Source of the DNA: CAZHHM01 sp964532225
GTDB lineage: Bacteria; Margulisbacteria; WOR-1; JAKLHX01
Length of the DNA stretch: 64,000 bases
Direction: 5' to 3'
Assembly (NCBI GenBank): GCA_964532225.1
Contig: CAZHHM010000007.1
Coordinates: forward strand, 6,360-70,359
How positions within the stretch are numbered: position 1 is the first letter of the stretch; each line of letters opens with the position of its first letter. Under the pieces are notes generated by a model that was given only the letters and a program-made list of their open reading frames with translations, did not search any database and was not told the origin of the DNA. Shown here piece by piece: positions 16,555-24,433 of the stretch. Position numbers and translations under genes: made by a program.

Positions 16555-17028
16555 TTATGAGACCTCGGTCACATTGTTCGGGTCTATGGTCTGGCCGTCC
16601 TCGGTAAGGAGGGTAGGGGTCAGACCGTCAACAATAACGCTTTTTACCTTTCCCGAGACCCTTTTTCCCGTCTTAGGGTCGATGGCCGTTACGGTGTTGG
16701 CGATGAGATTGCTTAGCATCGATATGCTGAATGCCGTCGAGCTGAGCGAGGTCAGGTTCGACATTGCTGAAGAGGATGAGCCCATGAGGTTCGAGATAAG
16801 CGACGAGCTGCTGCCGAGCAGCGAATCGTTCGAGCCGAACAGAGAGTTGTTCGAAGTACTTTCGGTCCCTGTGCCGCTGTCGAAAAGCGCGCTAAGGTCC
16901 GGTACTGCCATCTGCGCCATCAGTATCTTGTTAAAATCAGTGTTCGTAAGTATGGGCTGTCCCGTTACCGGATTGAACTGGGTCGATCTTGTCGCCCTTG
17001 TCGCCGAAGTCGCCGAAAGGTCGGTCAT
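16555..17028 (-). CDS. flgD: Hook-capping protein FlgD, short form
   Basis: A 157-aa protein with a variant of the FlgD N-terminal motif (TNTDFNKILMAQMAVPD; usual form DFLxLLxxQLxxQDP). A long S/N/G-rich linker follows, with a C-terminal beta segment (GKRVSGKVKSVIVDGLTPTLLTEDGQTIDPNNVTEV). The FlgD Ig-like and TUDOR domains of the usual 220-aa protein are missing. The C-terminal strand resembles the part that follows the Ig domain in some FlgD proteins. It sits between fliK and flgE as expected. Confidence 0.85.
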   Translation of the reverse strand: MTDLSATSATRATRSTQFNPVTGQPILTNTDFNKILMAQMAVPDLSALFDSGTGTESTSNNSLFGSNDSLLGSSSSLISNLMGSSSSAMSNLTSLSSTAFSISMLSNLIANTVTAIDPKTGKRVSGKVKSVIVDGLTPTLLTEDGQTIDPNNVTEVS

Positions 17029-17038
17029 ATTCTCCTCC

Positions 17039-17953
17039 TTATGCGTCAGTATAAGTACTGTTCATGTCGCGGAAACCGAGCGAACGCTCGAGCATTTCCC
17101 TATCAACAAAATTGTACTCCATATATACGGGGCTTGGCGAGAGGTTTTTTGCGTTTTCTGCAGGAATAATCCCGTCGCTGTCATCGCTCTCCCCTGTGCC
17201 GCCGCTGCTGCCTCCGCTGACGGATACGTTCAGGCTGCCGATATTAAGGTTCGATGCCTTCAGCGCGGATTCGAGCTCGTTCATCTGTTCATCGATAAGC
17301 TGTTTTGCGTCCTGGGCAGCCGTTATTGCGATATTGATCACGCCTTTTTCATTGGTCAGATTGATGGTCACTGAGCCGAGCCAGTCAGGTTTAAGTTCTA
17401 TGACAAGTTCTTTTTTGTCCTTCGGGCCGAGCAGCTTGGCGCTCTCGACTATCTTTTCGGCTATAAGCCTTGCCTCGGCTTTTCCGGCCTTTTCAAGACC
17501 TCTCAAAAAGGTCGACATAGGGACAAGATTAAAGGCGACCGAGCCCTTGTCCGCAGGCTTTTGCACGGACTCCGACATTGCTTTTACCTGGCCGCCCGGA
17601 GTACCCGCCTCGCTCTTTGCGGCATGGTCTTTTTTGCCTTCTTTAAGAGGCGAGCCGCTGCCGGAGGACGGAGAAGATGCTTCAACCTCTCGAGGTCTGT
17701 CATTTATCTTTTCGGGGGAAGATACGTCAGATGATAATTTGTCGCCGAAAAAGAAGAATTTTGACATATCGAGCATAGGCACCATGCCGCCGACCCCCCG
17801 GACCATCCTGTCTTCGAGCTTTTCCTGTGAATCCTTGAGTTCTTTCTCGAACTCGGCGTCAGAAGAGGTCTTTCCGTCGGAAGTGCGTGAAGAAGGGTTG
17901 TTCAGCTTTTGAAGATCTAGTGGTTTGTCTGTAATAATGCCGGGATCGCTCAT
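17039..17953 (-). CDS. fliK: Flagellar hook-length control protein FliK
   Basis: A 304-aa protein, first gene of the operon. Residues 1-140 are low in complexity (S/D/K/P-rich). The C-terminal switch domain (about 165-250) has the FliK signature LVIELKPDWLGSVTINLTNEKGVINIAI, then LIDEQMNELESALKASNLNIGSLNVSV. FliK measures hook length and triggers the FlhB specificity switch. It has a GAGGGG ribosome site and a sigma-70-type promoter upstream. Confidence 0.9.
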   Translation of the reverse strand: MSDPGIITDKPLDLQKLNNPSSRTSDGKTSSDAEFEKELKDSQEKLEDRMVRGVGGMVPMLDMSKFFFFGDKLSSDVSSPEKINDRPREVEASSPSSGSGSPLKEGKKDHAAKSEAGTPGGQVKAMSESVQKPADKGSVAFNLVPMSTFLRGLEKAGKAEARLIAEKIVESAKLLGPKDKKELVIELKPDWLGSVTINLTNEKGVINIAITAAQDAKQLIDEQMNELESALKASNLNIGSLNVSVSGGSSGGTGESDDSDGIIPAENAKNLSPSPVYMEYNFVDREMLERSLGFRDMNSTYTDA

Positions 17954-17985
17954 TTGTTCCCCTCTACTAGATATTCGGTATGCCC

Positions 17986-18014
17986 ACTATAAACCATGTA
18001 TCGAAAAAAATCAA
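17986..18014 (-). promoter_or_regulatory. Sigma-70-type promoter of the flagellar operon
   Basis: Leftward TTGATT (18014-18009), a 17-bp spacer, and TATAGT (17991-17986), about 33 nt before the fliK ATG. No sigma-28 or sigma-54 motif is seen here, so the operon (including fliA) would be expressed by the housekeeping sigma factor. Confidence 0.7.
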
Positions 18015-18028
18015 TATAAAAGCAGTAT

Positions 18029-18084
18029 GTCATTGCGAGGGAGCGAAGCGACCGTGGCAATCTGGGCCCTAGAAGCAGAAAATG
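18029..18084. repeat. GTCATTGCGAG-type dispersed repeat, intergenic copy
   Basis: Begins GTCATTGCGAGGGAGCGAAG and continues through GGGCCCTAGAAGCAG. A second copy with the same two blocks lies inside the ispE coding sequence at 33504-33575. Repeats starting GTCATTGCGAG.GAGCGAAGC are known in many unrelated bacterial genomes. Confidence 0.75.
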
Positions 18085-18097
18085 CCGCGGGAGAGAC
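18079..18097. repeat. 19-bp copy of the tRNA-Leu 3' end
   Basis: Identical to 18176-18194, which covers the 3' acceptor of the tRNA-Leu gene plus flank, at a distance of 97 bp. A shorter block, CTCGAACTCT, is also shared (18140-18149 and 18194-18203). No gene lies between; this may be the scar of a small integration or a duplication slip. Confidence 0.6.
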
Positions 18098-18179
18098 CCG
18101 CCATGATCACTCGCCAAGCTCGTGACATCGGCGGGCAGGCTCGAACTCTATCTGCGCGTAAAGAGCTGGATAACAAAAA

Positions 18180-18261
18180 TGCCGCGGGAGAGACTCGAAC
18201 TCTCAAGCCGTTAGGCATACGCACCTCAAACGTACGTGTATACCAATTCCACCACCGCGGC
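18180..18261 (-). tRNA. tRNA-Leu (anticodon GAG)
   Basis: An 82-nt class II tRNA. Acceptor GCCGCGG pairs with CCGCGGC, with discriminator A. The anticodon loop is TTGAGGT, a variable arm follows (GCCTAACGGC), and the T-arm is GAGAGTTCGAGTCTCTC. CCA is not encoded. It lies 16 bp downstream of murF on the same strand. Confidence 0.95.
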
Positions 18262-18277
18262 AGATGTTTTTATTATA

Positions 18278-19666
18278 TCAGACGGACGGGCCGCCAAGTA
18301 TGGCCGCGGCGACCTCTTCGAGGCGGAGCCCTCTGGATGCCTTGACCAGGACGGCGTCACCGGGAAGGAGAAAGTCCTTGAGGCCGGATATGGCCTTAGC
18401 GTTGTTCCAGAAATGAAAGGCCTTCTTTTGCGGGTCTTTTGCCATGGAGGACTCCGCAGAGCCTTTGCTGAACTTGCCTATATAAAAGGCGGCGTCTATC
18501 GACGAGCCGGCTATGAACTCGCCCATCTCGTCATGGTATTTTTTTGAAAGCGCGCCGAGCTCAAGCATATCGCCTACCACGGCTATGCGCCTTTTCGGCG
18601 GTTTGCCGTCATCCATCTTTATCCCGGCAAGGACCATGAGAGCTGCTTTCATGGAGTCAGGGTTGGCGTTGTACGCGTCGTTTATGACCTTTATCCCGTT
18701 GGCAGTGCTTATGCTCATCCTCATGCTTGACGGGCGGAACTTTGAAAGGCCCTTTACGATGTCCTTTGTCTTTATCCCCAGAGCGAGAGCGGCCCCCGCA
18801 GCGGCAAGAGCGTTGTACACATTGTGCCTGCCCGGAAGCGGGAGGGTTATCTTCGTCTTCTTGCCTTTATAGCTGAGGTCAAAAGAGATGCCTCCGTCGC
18901 TTTCGGTTATCTTTGTCGCTTTAATATCGGCCTTGTTATCGATGCCGAAGGTAAGGCGCTCCGTCTTGCACAGTGCCTCGGCCAGCTTAAAATGCTTATC
19001 GTCGGCGTTAAGGACGGCGGTGCCGTTCCTCTTGAGGAACTTGAGGATCTCGCATTTTGCCAGAGCGATATTGGCCTCTGTCTTGAGCCTTTCGATATGC
19101 GCAAGACCGGTATTCGTTATCACGGCCACATCAGGCCTTGCGATAAAGGAGAGCAGTTCTATCTCTCCCTTGGCGTGCATTCCCATCTCGATAACGGCAA
19201 AAGCGTGCTTCTTTTCGAGTTTCAGCAGAGTAAGGGGGACGCCGATCTCGTTGTTGAAGTTCTCTTCGGTCTTAAGGGTGTTGCCGGCCTCCGAAAGGAT
19301 CCCCGCTATCATGTCCTTTGTTGTCGTCTTGCCCGAGCTGCCGGTCACGCCGACAAGCTTGGGGTCGATCTTTACCCTGTAGGCCGCGGCAATATCCTGC
19401 ATCGCCTTAAGAGTGTTGAAAACGCGTATGACGGGGACCTTTGTTTTGATGCTTATGTCTTTCGAGATGACAAGCCCTGCGGCGCCTTTTTCAAGCGCCA
19501 TGTCCAGGAACTCATGTCCGTCGAACCTGACGCCCACAAGAGCTATGAACAGTTCGCCTTTTTTCAGCTTGCGGGAATCGGTGCATATCCCGGTGAACTT
19601 CGCTTCGGCTGCTTTATTGATAAGCTCGCCTTCGCTGGCCTTGATCACCTCGTCAAGCTTTAGCAT
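18278..19666 (-). CDS. murF: UDP-N-acetylmuramoyl-tripeptide--D-alanyl-D-alanine ligase
   Basis: A 462-aa Mur ligase. N-terminal domain: FTGICTDSRKLKKGELFIALVG; ATP P-loop GVTGSSGKTTTKDMI (about 107-121); ENFNNEIGVPLTLL, the MurF-specific UDP-tripeptide region; C-terminal domain with NDAYNANPDSMKAAL and VVGDMLELG. It adds D-Ala-D-Ala to UDP-MurNAc-tripeptide in the cytoplasm. It follows rho by 6 nt and may be cotranscribed with it. Confidence 0.97.
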   Translation of the reverse strand: MLKLDEVIKASEGELINKAAEAKFTGICTDSRKLKKGELFIALVGVRFDGHEFLDMALEKGAAGLVISKDISIKTKVPVIRVFNTLKAMQDIAAAYRVKIDPKLVGVTGSSGKTTTKDMIAGILSEAGNTLKTEENFNNEIGVPLTLLKLEKKHAFAVIEMGMHAKGEIELLSFIARPDVAVITNTGLAHIERLKTEANIALAKCEILKFLKRNGTAVLNADDKHFKLAEALCKTERLTFGIDNKADIKATKITESDGGISFDLSYKGKKTKITLPLPGRHNVYNALAAAGAALALGIKTKDIVKGLSKFRPSSMRMSISTANGIKVINDAYNANPDSMKAALMVLAGIKMDDGKPPKRRIAVVGDMLELGALSKKYHDEMGEFIAGSSIDAAFYIGKFSKGSAESSMAKDPQKKAFHFWNNAKAISGLKDFLLPGDAVLVKASRGLRLEEVAAAILGGPSV

Positions 19667-19672
19667 CTCTTC

Positions 19673-20917
19673 CTACTTGACGTCGGAGCTGTCAAGGAAC
19701 TGCTTGTTCGACTTGAACTCTTTGAGCCTGTCGATAAGCTGTTCGGTGGCCTCGTTGCCTTCGAAGCTGTCGAGGACTTTCCTGAGTAGCCAGACCTTGC
19801 GGAGCTCGTCGTCTCCCAGAAGGAGCTCTTCTTTTCTCGTTCCGGACATCCTTACGTCCATGGCGGGGAATATCCTTCTGTCTGCGAGCTTCCTGTTGAG
19901 GTGAAGCTCCATGTTGCCTGTGCCTTTGAACTCTTCGTATATGACGTCGTCCATCCTGCTGCCTGTCTCAACTAGTGCGGTAGCAAGGATGGTGAGAGAG
20001 CCTCCGCCTTCCATGTTCCTTGCCGCTCCGAAGAACCTTTTCGGCCTGTGAAGACAGGTCGGGTCAAGACCTCCTGACAGCGTCCTTCCTGAAGGAGGCG
20101 TTACCAGGTTGTAGGCCCTTGCCAGCCTTGTGATCGAATCAAGGAGGATGACTACGTTGTTGCCCGCCTCGACAAGCCTTTTCGCGCTTTCAAGCACAAG
20201 CTCGGCCACCCTGATATGGTTCTCAGGCGGTTCGTCGAAGGTGGAGCTGATCACTTCGCCCTTAACGGACCTTTCCATATCCGTGACCTCTTCAGGCCTT
20301 TCGTCGATGAGCAGCACCTTGATCTTGTATTCCGGGAAATTTACGGCGACGCTGTTGGCGATGTTCTTAAGAATAGTGGTCTTTCCTGCTTTCGGGGGAG
20401 AGACTATCATGCCCCTCTGACCGCAGCCGATAGGGGACATAAGGTCGATAAGTCTGGCGGCTATCGGACAGCCCTGATATTCAAGCGTAAGCCTCTGGTC
20501 AGGGAATATCGGGGTCAAGCCTTCGAACGGGACCCTTTCTCTTATCTTGTCGGGGTCGCAGCCGTTGACCGCTTCGATCTTTAACAAAGAGAAATACTTT
20601 TCTCCGTCTTTCGGAGGCCTTACCTGGCCCTGTACCGCGTCACCGTTGGCAAGGTCGAACCTGCGGATCTGAGTTTGTGATACATATATATCGTCGGCGC
20701 TGGGCAGATATGTCTCGGTCCTTAAAAAGCCGTAACCTTCGGGAAGTATCTCAAGAACGCCTTTGGCGAAAATTAAGCCGTTGGATTCTGTCTTTGCCTC
20801 GAGGATCTTGAATATGAGGTCATGCTTCCTGAACGTACGGTAATTGGGGATCTTCAGCTCCTTCGCGATCTCGAACAGGTCGGGTATCGTCTTTTTCTGA
20901 AGCTCGGAAATATCCAT
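19673..20917 (-). CDS. rho: Transcription termination factor Rho
   Basis: A 414-aa hexameric RNA helicase. The N-terminal helical part (LQKKTIPDLFEIAKELKI) is followed by the cold-shock RNA-binding fold (LEILPEGYGFLRT). The Walker A is PPKAGKTTILKNIA, and the catalytic core includes DERPEEVTDMERSVKGEV and the SGG Q/R-loop region. The length is typical, with no N-terminal insertion. It has a GGAGGAG ribosome site and a promoter 120 nt upstream. Confidence 0.98.
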   Translation of the reverse strand: MDISELQKKTIPDLFEIAKELKIPNYRTFRKHDLIFKILEAKTESNGLIFAKGVLEILPEGYGFLRTETYLPSADDIYVSQTQIRRFDLANGDAVQGQVRPPKDGEKYFSLLKIEAVNGCDPDKIRERVPFEGLTPIFPDQRLTLEYQGCPIAARLIDLMSPIGCGQRGMIVSPPKAGKTTILKNIANSVAVNFPEYKIKVLLIDERPEEVTDMERSVKGEVISSTFDEPPENHIRVAELVLESAKRLVEAGNNVVILLDSITRLARAYNLVTPPSGRTLSGGLDPTCLHRPKRFFGAARNMEGGGSLTILATALVETGSRMDDVIYEEFKGTGNMELHLNRKLADRRIFPAMDVRMSGTRKEELLLGDDELRKVWLLRKVLDSFEGNEATEQLIDRLKEFKSNKQFLDSSDVK

Positions 20918-21007
20918 CTAAACTCCTCCTTTTCGGGCTTTTTCAGTTGTTGCTATGGTATTTGTGTGAAAAGCTCATTTTGGGAAAACTTTGAAAAATT
21001 GGTCGCG

Positions 21008-21064
21008 ACACATGATGTGTGGCTATCCAAATATCAGAATACTATGGCAGTTTTGCTTTGTCAA
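21008..21064 (-). promoter_or_regulatory. rho promoter and 5'-leader palindrome
   Basis: Leftward TTGACA (21064-21059), a 17-bp spacer, and TATTCT (21041-21036). A perfect inverted repeat, ACACAT-N1-ATGTGT (21008-21020), lies just downstream of the predicted start, at about +9 to +21. It could be an operator or a small RNA hairpin in the roughly 110-nt leader. Rho is autoregulated in other bacteria; the mechanism here is not visible. Confidence 0.65.
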
Positions 21065-21089
21065 TGGTAGGAAAGCAGAGCAAGCCGGT

Positions 21090-21116
21090 GAAATCTTTAT
21101 CCTGTCCGGACGATAA
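21090..21116 (+). promoter_or_regulatory. Sigma-28-type promoter of the 21155 gene
   Basis: GAAA (21090-21093), a 15-nt spacer, and GACGATAA (21109-21116). It runs opposite to the rho promoter in the same intergenic region. The ATG at 21155 has a GAGGGAGGA ribosome site. Confidence 0.75.
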
Positions 21117-21154
21117 ATATACAAGGGTCCCCTGAACATGAGGGAGGAAAAGGC

Positions 21155-22213
21155 ATGAGCTCCGTCAAATTACAGCTTTTGGTCCGGACAATGTTCCCGA
21201 TATCTGAATGGGCGGATACGAATAAGGACAATAAGGTACAGACAGAGGAACTTATCCCGAACAAATACGCCGATGAAGGCCTCAGAGCGATGATACAGAG
21301 GACCATTGATGACAGTTACAGACCTTTGCTGCGGACTATCGATAAGAACAGGGACGGGCTCTCGGAGAAAGAGATCCTTTCTTATATGTCCTCCCCGAAA
21401 CTGGGGAGTATCGACAAGGTGAACCTTGACGGTGTATTAAGTGATCTTGTAAAGACCGGCACAAGCAAGGTAAAGGGTATTCCTCTGATGTTTGTTGATG
21501 CGCAAAGAGTTCCACAAAAGCTGAAGGCTGTGCTGTCCGGACACATTTTGGATCTTGCAAGAATGGGCGGTTCCGCCGGCCATGTTGGCCTGTCCTATTC
21601 TGACGGAAAGTTCGGCGGTCCGACAATTGACGGCAGCAAGAAGTATGGTGTTGTCATTGTAAGCCCGGCCGTAATGGACAGGCTGAAACAAGGCCCTGAA
21701 ATGAGGGAGATCATAAAGAATATCGTGCTTTACCACGAAATGGTGCATCTCAAGCAGTATTTTTCGGGAAGAGAGGATAAGGCAGGGGCTTTGTTCTATT
21801 TGCTTGCGGTTATCGCAGCCGACAATCCCAAAATGATGGACATGAACATGCTGAAACAGATCTCTCATGATACCGAAGAGGCTCTTTCCGAGCTGGAAGC
21901 ATACAGGCTAACGCTCATTAAGGCGTCAAAGATGAAGGTCGATAACGAAGGGCTTTTGAATGCATGCAGGGAAACGAACCGGAGATTCCTTAATCTGAAT
22001 GAAATTATTAATGCTTACAGAAATGTTTTCAAGCTGCAGGATATTGCCGGCCACTATGAAAAGGAAAAAGAGATGGCCTTCAGCAAAAAAGACGCAGAAA
22101 AGCTGAACCTTTGGCTGGAAAAGATACCTGAAGCCGATATGTTCAAAAAAATGAATCTCAGGCTGTACCCGGACCTTACTAACGAAAAGAAGAAAGAGAT
22201 ATTCGGGAAATAG
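21155..22213 (+). CDS. EF-hand-like, HExxH metallopeptidase-like protein
   Basis: A 352-aa protein without signal peptide or membrane segment. Two Ca-loop-like segments lie near the N-terminus: DTNKDNKVQTEE (21-32, a good EF-hand) and DKNRDGLSEKE (63-73, one residue short). The zinc motif HEMVH is at 194-198, with acidic candidates for the third ligand 43-54 residues later (EEALSELEAY). This is the gluzincin layout, but I cannot name a family. It stands alone with a sigma-28-type promoter. Confidence 0.75.
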   Translation: MSSVKLQLLVRTMFPISEWADTNKDNKVQTEELIPNKYADEGLRAMIQRTIDDSYRPLLRTIDKNRDGLSEKEILSYMSSPKLGSIDKVNLDGVLSDLVKTGTSKVKGIPLMFVDAQRVPQKLKAVLSGHILDLARMGGSAGHVGLSYSDGKFGGPTIDGSKKYGVVIVSPAVMDRLKQGPEMREIIKNIVLYHEMVHLKQYFSGREDKAGALFYLLAVIAADNPKMMDMNMLKQISHDTEEALSELEAYRLTLIKASKMKVDNEGLLNACRETNRRFLNLNEIINAYRNVFKLQDIAGHYEKEKEMAFSKKDAEKLNLWLEKIPEADMFKKMNLRLYPDLTNEKKKEIFGK

Positions 22214-22229
22214 GCCGCGGAGGAAATGG

Positions 22230-22235
22230 TATAAT
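22230..22235 (+). promoter_or_regulatory. Extended -10 promoter of the leu leader
   Basis: TGG-TATAAT, an extended -10 element without a clear -35. The leader-peptide ATG follows after exactly 6 nt (22242), so the message should begin at the start codon. Confidence 0.65.
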
Positions 22236-22241
22236 AAGAAC

Positions 22242-22313
22242 ATGACAAGTTATTCCGCAAACAAAGGACTGCTCCTAAGCCTTAGTCTCCTTTCCCTTAC
22301 GGGGAAGGCCTAA
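22242..22313 (+). CDS. leuL: Leucine-rich leader peptide of the leuA attenuator
   Basis: A 23-codon open frame with seven leucines in ten residues (LLLSLSLLSL), ending TAA just upstream of an intrinsic terminator and leuA. The leucine codons include CTG, CTC, CTA and CTT. This is the layout of ribosome-mediated attenuation known from enterobacterial leuL. No ribosome site is visible; translation would start from the 5' end. Confidence 0.85.
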   Translation: MTSYSANKGLLLSLSLLSLTGKA

Positions 22314-22393
22314 GCGGGAGTGCTTTTTCAGCCGGAATAACTTAACGAAACAGTCCAAAGCCACCGCTTCAAGGGAAGACCGGTGGTTTTTTC
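22289..22393 (+). promoter_or_regulatory. Leucine attenuator: pause hairpin, antiterminator strand and terminator
   Basis: Three elements are visible. Hairpin 1 is CCTTTCCC-TTAC-GGGGAAGG (22289-22308), within the leader peptide. The segment AAGCGG (22312-22317), overlapping the leader stop codon, is complementary to CCGCTT (22364-22369). The terminator is CCACCGCTTC...GAAG-AC-CGGTGG (22361-22386) followed by TTTTTT. A ribosome stalled at leucine codons would leave AAGCGG free to disrupt the terminator; one that reaches the stop would cover it. Confidence 0.8.
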
Positions 22394-22452
22394 ATTTTTA
22401 AGGATCACCGGACTTCTCAAAACAAGAAGCGCTGGCAGAAAGGTGATCAAAA

Positions 22453-24413
22453 ATGAAAAGTATGGATGCCTCAAAATACCGTCCCTATCCGGCTGTTGAT
22501 ATACCCGGACGCACCTGGCCCGACAAGGTAATCTCCAAAGCTCCCGTGTGGGTTAGCGTCGACCTGCGCGACGGCAACCAGGCACTGCCTTCACCCATGA
22601 ACGTAGAGAACAAGCTGAAGATGTTCAAGATGCTGGTGGACATAGGATTTAAAGAGATAGAGGTCGCTTTTCCGTCGGCATCGCAGGTCGATTTCGACTT
22701 CGTAAGAACATTGATCGAGGGCGGGCATATACCCGATGACGTGACGATACAGGTCCTGACACAGGCAAGAGAACATCTGATACGCAGGACATTTGAGTCA
22801 TTGAAAGGCGTGAAGAACGCTATCGTCCATATGTACAATTCAACATCAACGGCACAAAGGAAGATCGTTTTTAATTCCGATAAAGCCGGCATTACAAGGA
22901 TCGCCGTGGATGCTGCCGCTTTGATGGTCGAATTACGCAAAGGGATGGCCGGTTCCAACATCCGCTTCGAGTATTCGCCCGAAAGTTTCACGGGAACTGA
23001 AATTGAATACGCTATGGAAATAGTAGAAGCTGTGAAAGCCGTCTGGAAACCGACTGTGGAAGACAAAATGATAGTGAACCTGCCGTCAACGGTAGAAATG
23101 AGCACTCCGAACGTTTTTGCGGACAGAGTGGAGTGGTTCATTCGCAACATTACCGGCAAAGAAAGCGTTATCCTGAGCGCTCATCCGCACAACGACAGAG
23201 GAACAGCAGTTGCAACAGGGGAGCTGGCCGTGATGGCGGGAGCGGAGAGAGTTGAAGGCTCTCTGTTCGGCAACGGAGAGCGCACAGGCAACATGGATAT
23301 TATCACTATGGCTCTGAATATGTTCAGCCGAGGTGTGGGTCCGGAACTGGACTTTTCAAATATCGATAAGGTCGTAGAGATCTACAAAGAAACGACAGGC
23401 ATGGAGGTCCATCCGAGACAGCCGTACGCGGGAGAGCTGGTGTATACGGCGTTCTCGGGGTCGCATCAGGATGCGATAAATAAGGGGATGAGGTTTATGG
23501 AGCAGAAGAGGGGAAGAGAGGAAGAGGGGAAGTTGGTTAGTTGGTTAGAGGGAAAGGGGGAGAGAGAGGAAGAGGGGAAGTTGGTTAGTTGGTTAGANNN
23601 NNNNNNNNNNNNNNNNNNNNNNNNNNNNNNNNNNNNNNNNNNNNNNNNNNNNNNNNNNNNNNNNNNNNNNNNNNNNNNNNNNNNNNNNNNNNNNNNNGGT
23701 TAGAGGGAAAGGGGGAGAGAGAGGAAGAGGGGAAGTTGGTTAGTTGGTTAGATGGGAAGGGGGAGAGAGGGGAAGAGGGGAGGTCAAATGATAACAAACT
23801 TTCCGACTTCTCAACTTCTTCACTTTTTTGGGAGGTGCCGTATTTGCCGATAGATCCGAAGGATGTCGGGAGAAGCTATGAGGGAGTGATACGTATCAAC
23901 AGTCAGTCGGGCAAGGGAGGGGCAGCTTTCATACTGGAAAAGGAGTGGGGCTTCCGTATCCCTAAGGCCATGCAGCCGTCCGTTGGTTCCGCCGTGCAGA
24001 AGATGACCGAAGAAAAGGGAAGGGAGCTGACCAGCGAAGAGGTAAGAGGTTGTTTTGGCCGCGGTTTCCTGGCTGTGAAAGGAAAATACGAACTGAAAGA
24101 GTACTCCGAGAGCACCGGAAATGAGAGTTCAGTAGTTAAAGCCGTGATCAACGACGAGAGCTCTGACATAAGCATCGAGGCGGAAGGCAACGGACCTGTC
24201 GCGGCTTTCGTGCACGGCCTGAACAGGCACTTCTCAACTCCAGTAGAGATAGTTATGTACGAGGAGCATGCTTTGTCGGCAGGCGCTGACGCCGAAGCTG
24301 CAGCTTATATCGGGTTGAAGCAGGGTGATGTGAAAGCTTTCGGCGCGGGAGTAGATGCCAATATCAGCAGGGCTTCTGTCAAAGCGGTCATGAATGCTTT
24401 AAATAACTTATAA
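22453..24413 (+). CDS. leuA: 2-isopropylmalate synthase (LeuA type 2) interrupted by an in-frame minisatellite and a gap
   Basis: The catalytic barrel resembles actinobacterial/yeast-type LeuA: RPYPAVDIPGRTWPDK, SVDLRDGNQAL, AFPSASQVDFDFVR, SAHPHNDRGT, and FSGSHQDAINKG. It condenses 2-oxoisovalerate and acetyl-CoA. After residue 350 a 16-residue unit (GKLVSWLEGKGEREEE) is repeated, cut by a 100-N gap, then normal sequence resumes (WEVPYLPIDPKDVGRSYE) with the C-terminal leucine-sensing domain. The two halves are out of phase by one base across the 100 Ns. They come into frame if the gap holds whole 48-bp units. The insertion lies at a linker that varies in length in the family. Confidence 0.9.
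23520..23790. repeat. 48-bp tandem repeat inside leuA
   Basis: The unit contains GAAGTTGGTTAGTTGGTTAG followed by a purine-rich half (AGGGAAAGGGGGAGAGAGAG). Consecutive copies begin at 23529 and 23577, exactly 48 bp apart. Copies resume after the gap and decay near 23790. The GTTAGTTG half is shared with elements at 53046, 53503, 54521 and 59680. Confidence 0.9.
23598..23697. other. Assembly gap (100 N) in the leuA repeat
   Basis: Exactly 100 Ns, the convention for a gap of unknown length. Repeat phase predicts a true length of 48n+41 bases, which is 2 modulo 3 and restores the leuA frame. Confidence 0.95.
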
Positions 24414-24433
24414 TAAGATAAAGGAGCTCAGCA

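Noticed and set aside
17064..17912. 282-codon plus-strand frame opposite fliK
   Set aside because: Shadow of the FliK coding frame; S/P/F-rich with no start signal.
22242..22452. T-box or other riboswitch before leuA
   Set aside because: No T-box sequence (AGGGTGGNACCGCG type) or aptamer core is present; the Leu-rich open frame and alternative pairing explain the leader better.
23520..23790. CRISPR array
   Set aside because: Units are directly tandem at 48 bp without unique spacers, they are translated as part of leuA, and no cas gene is near.
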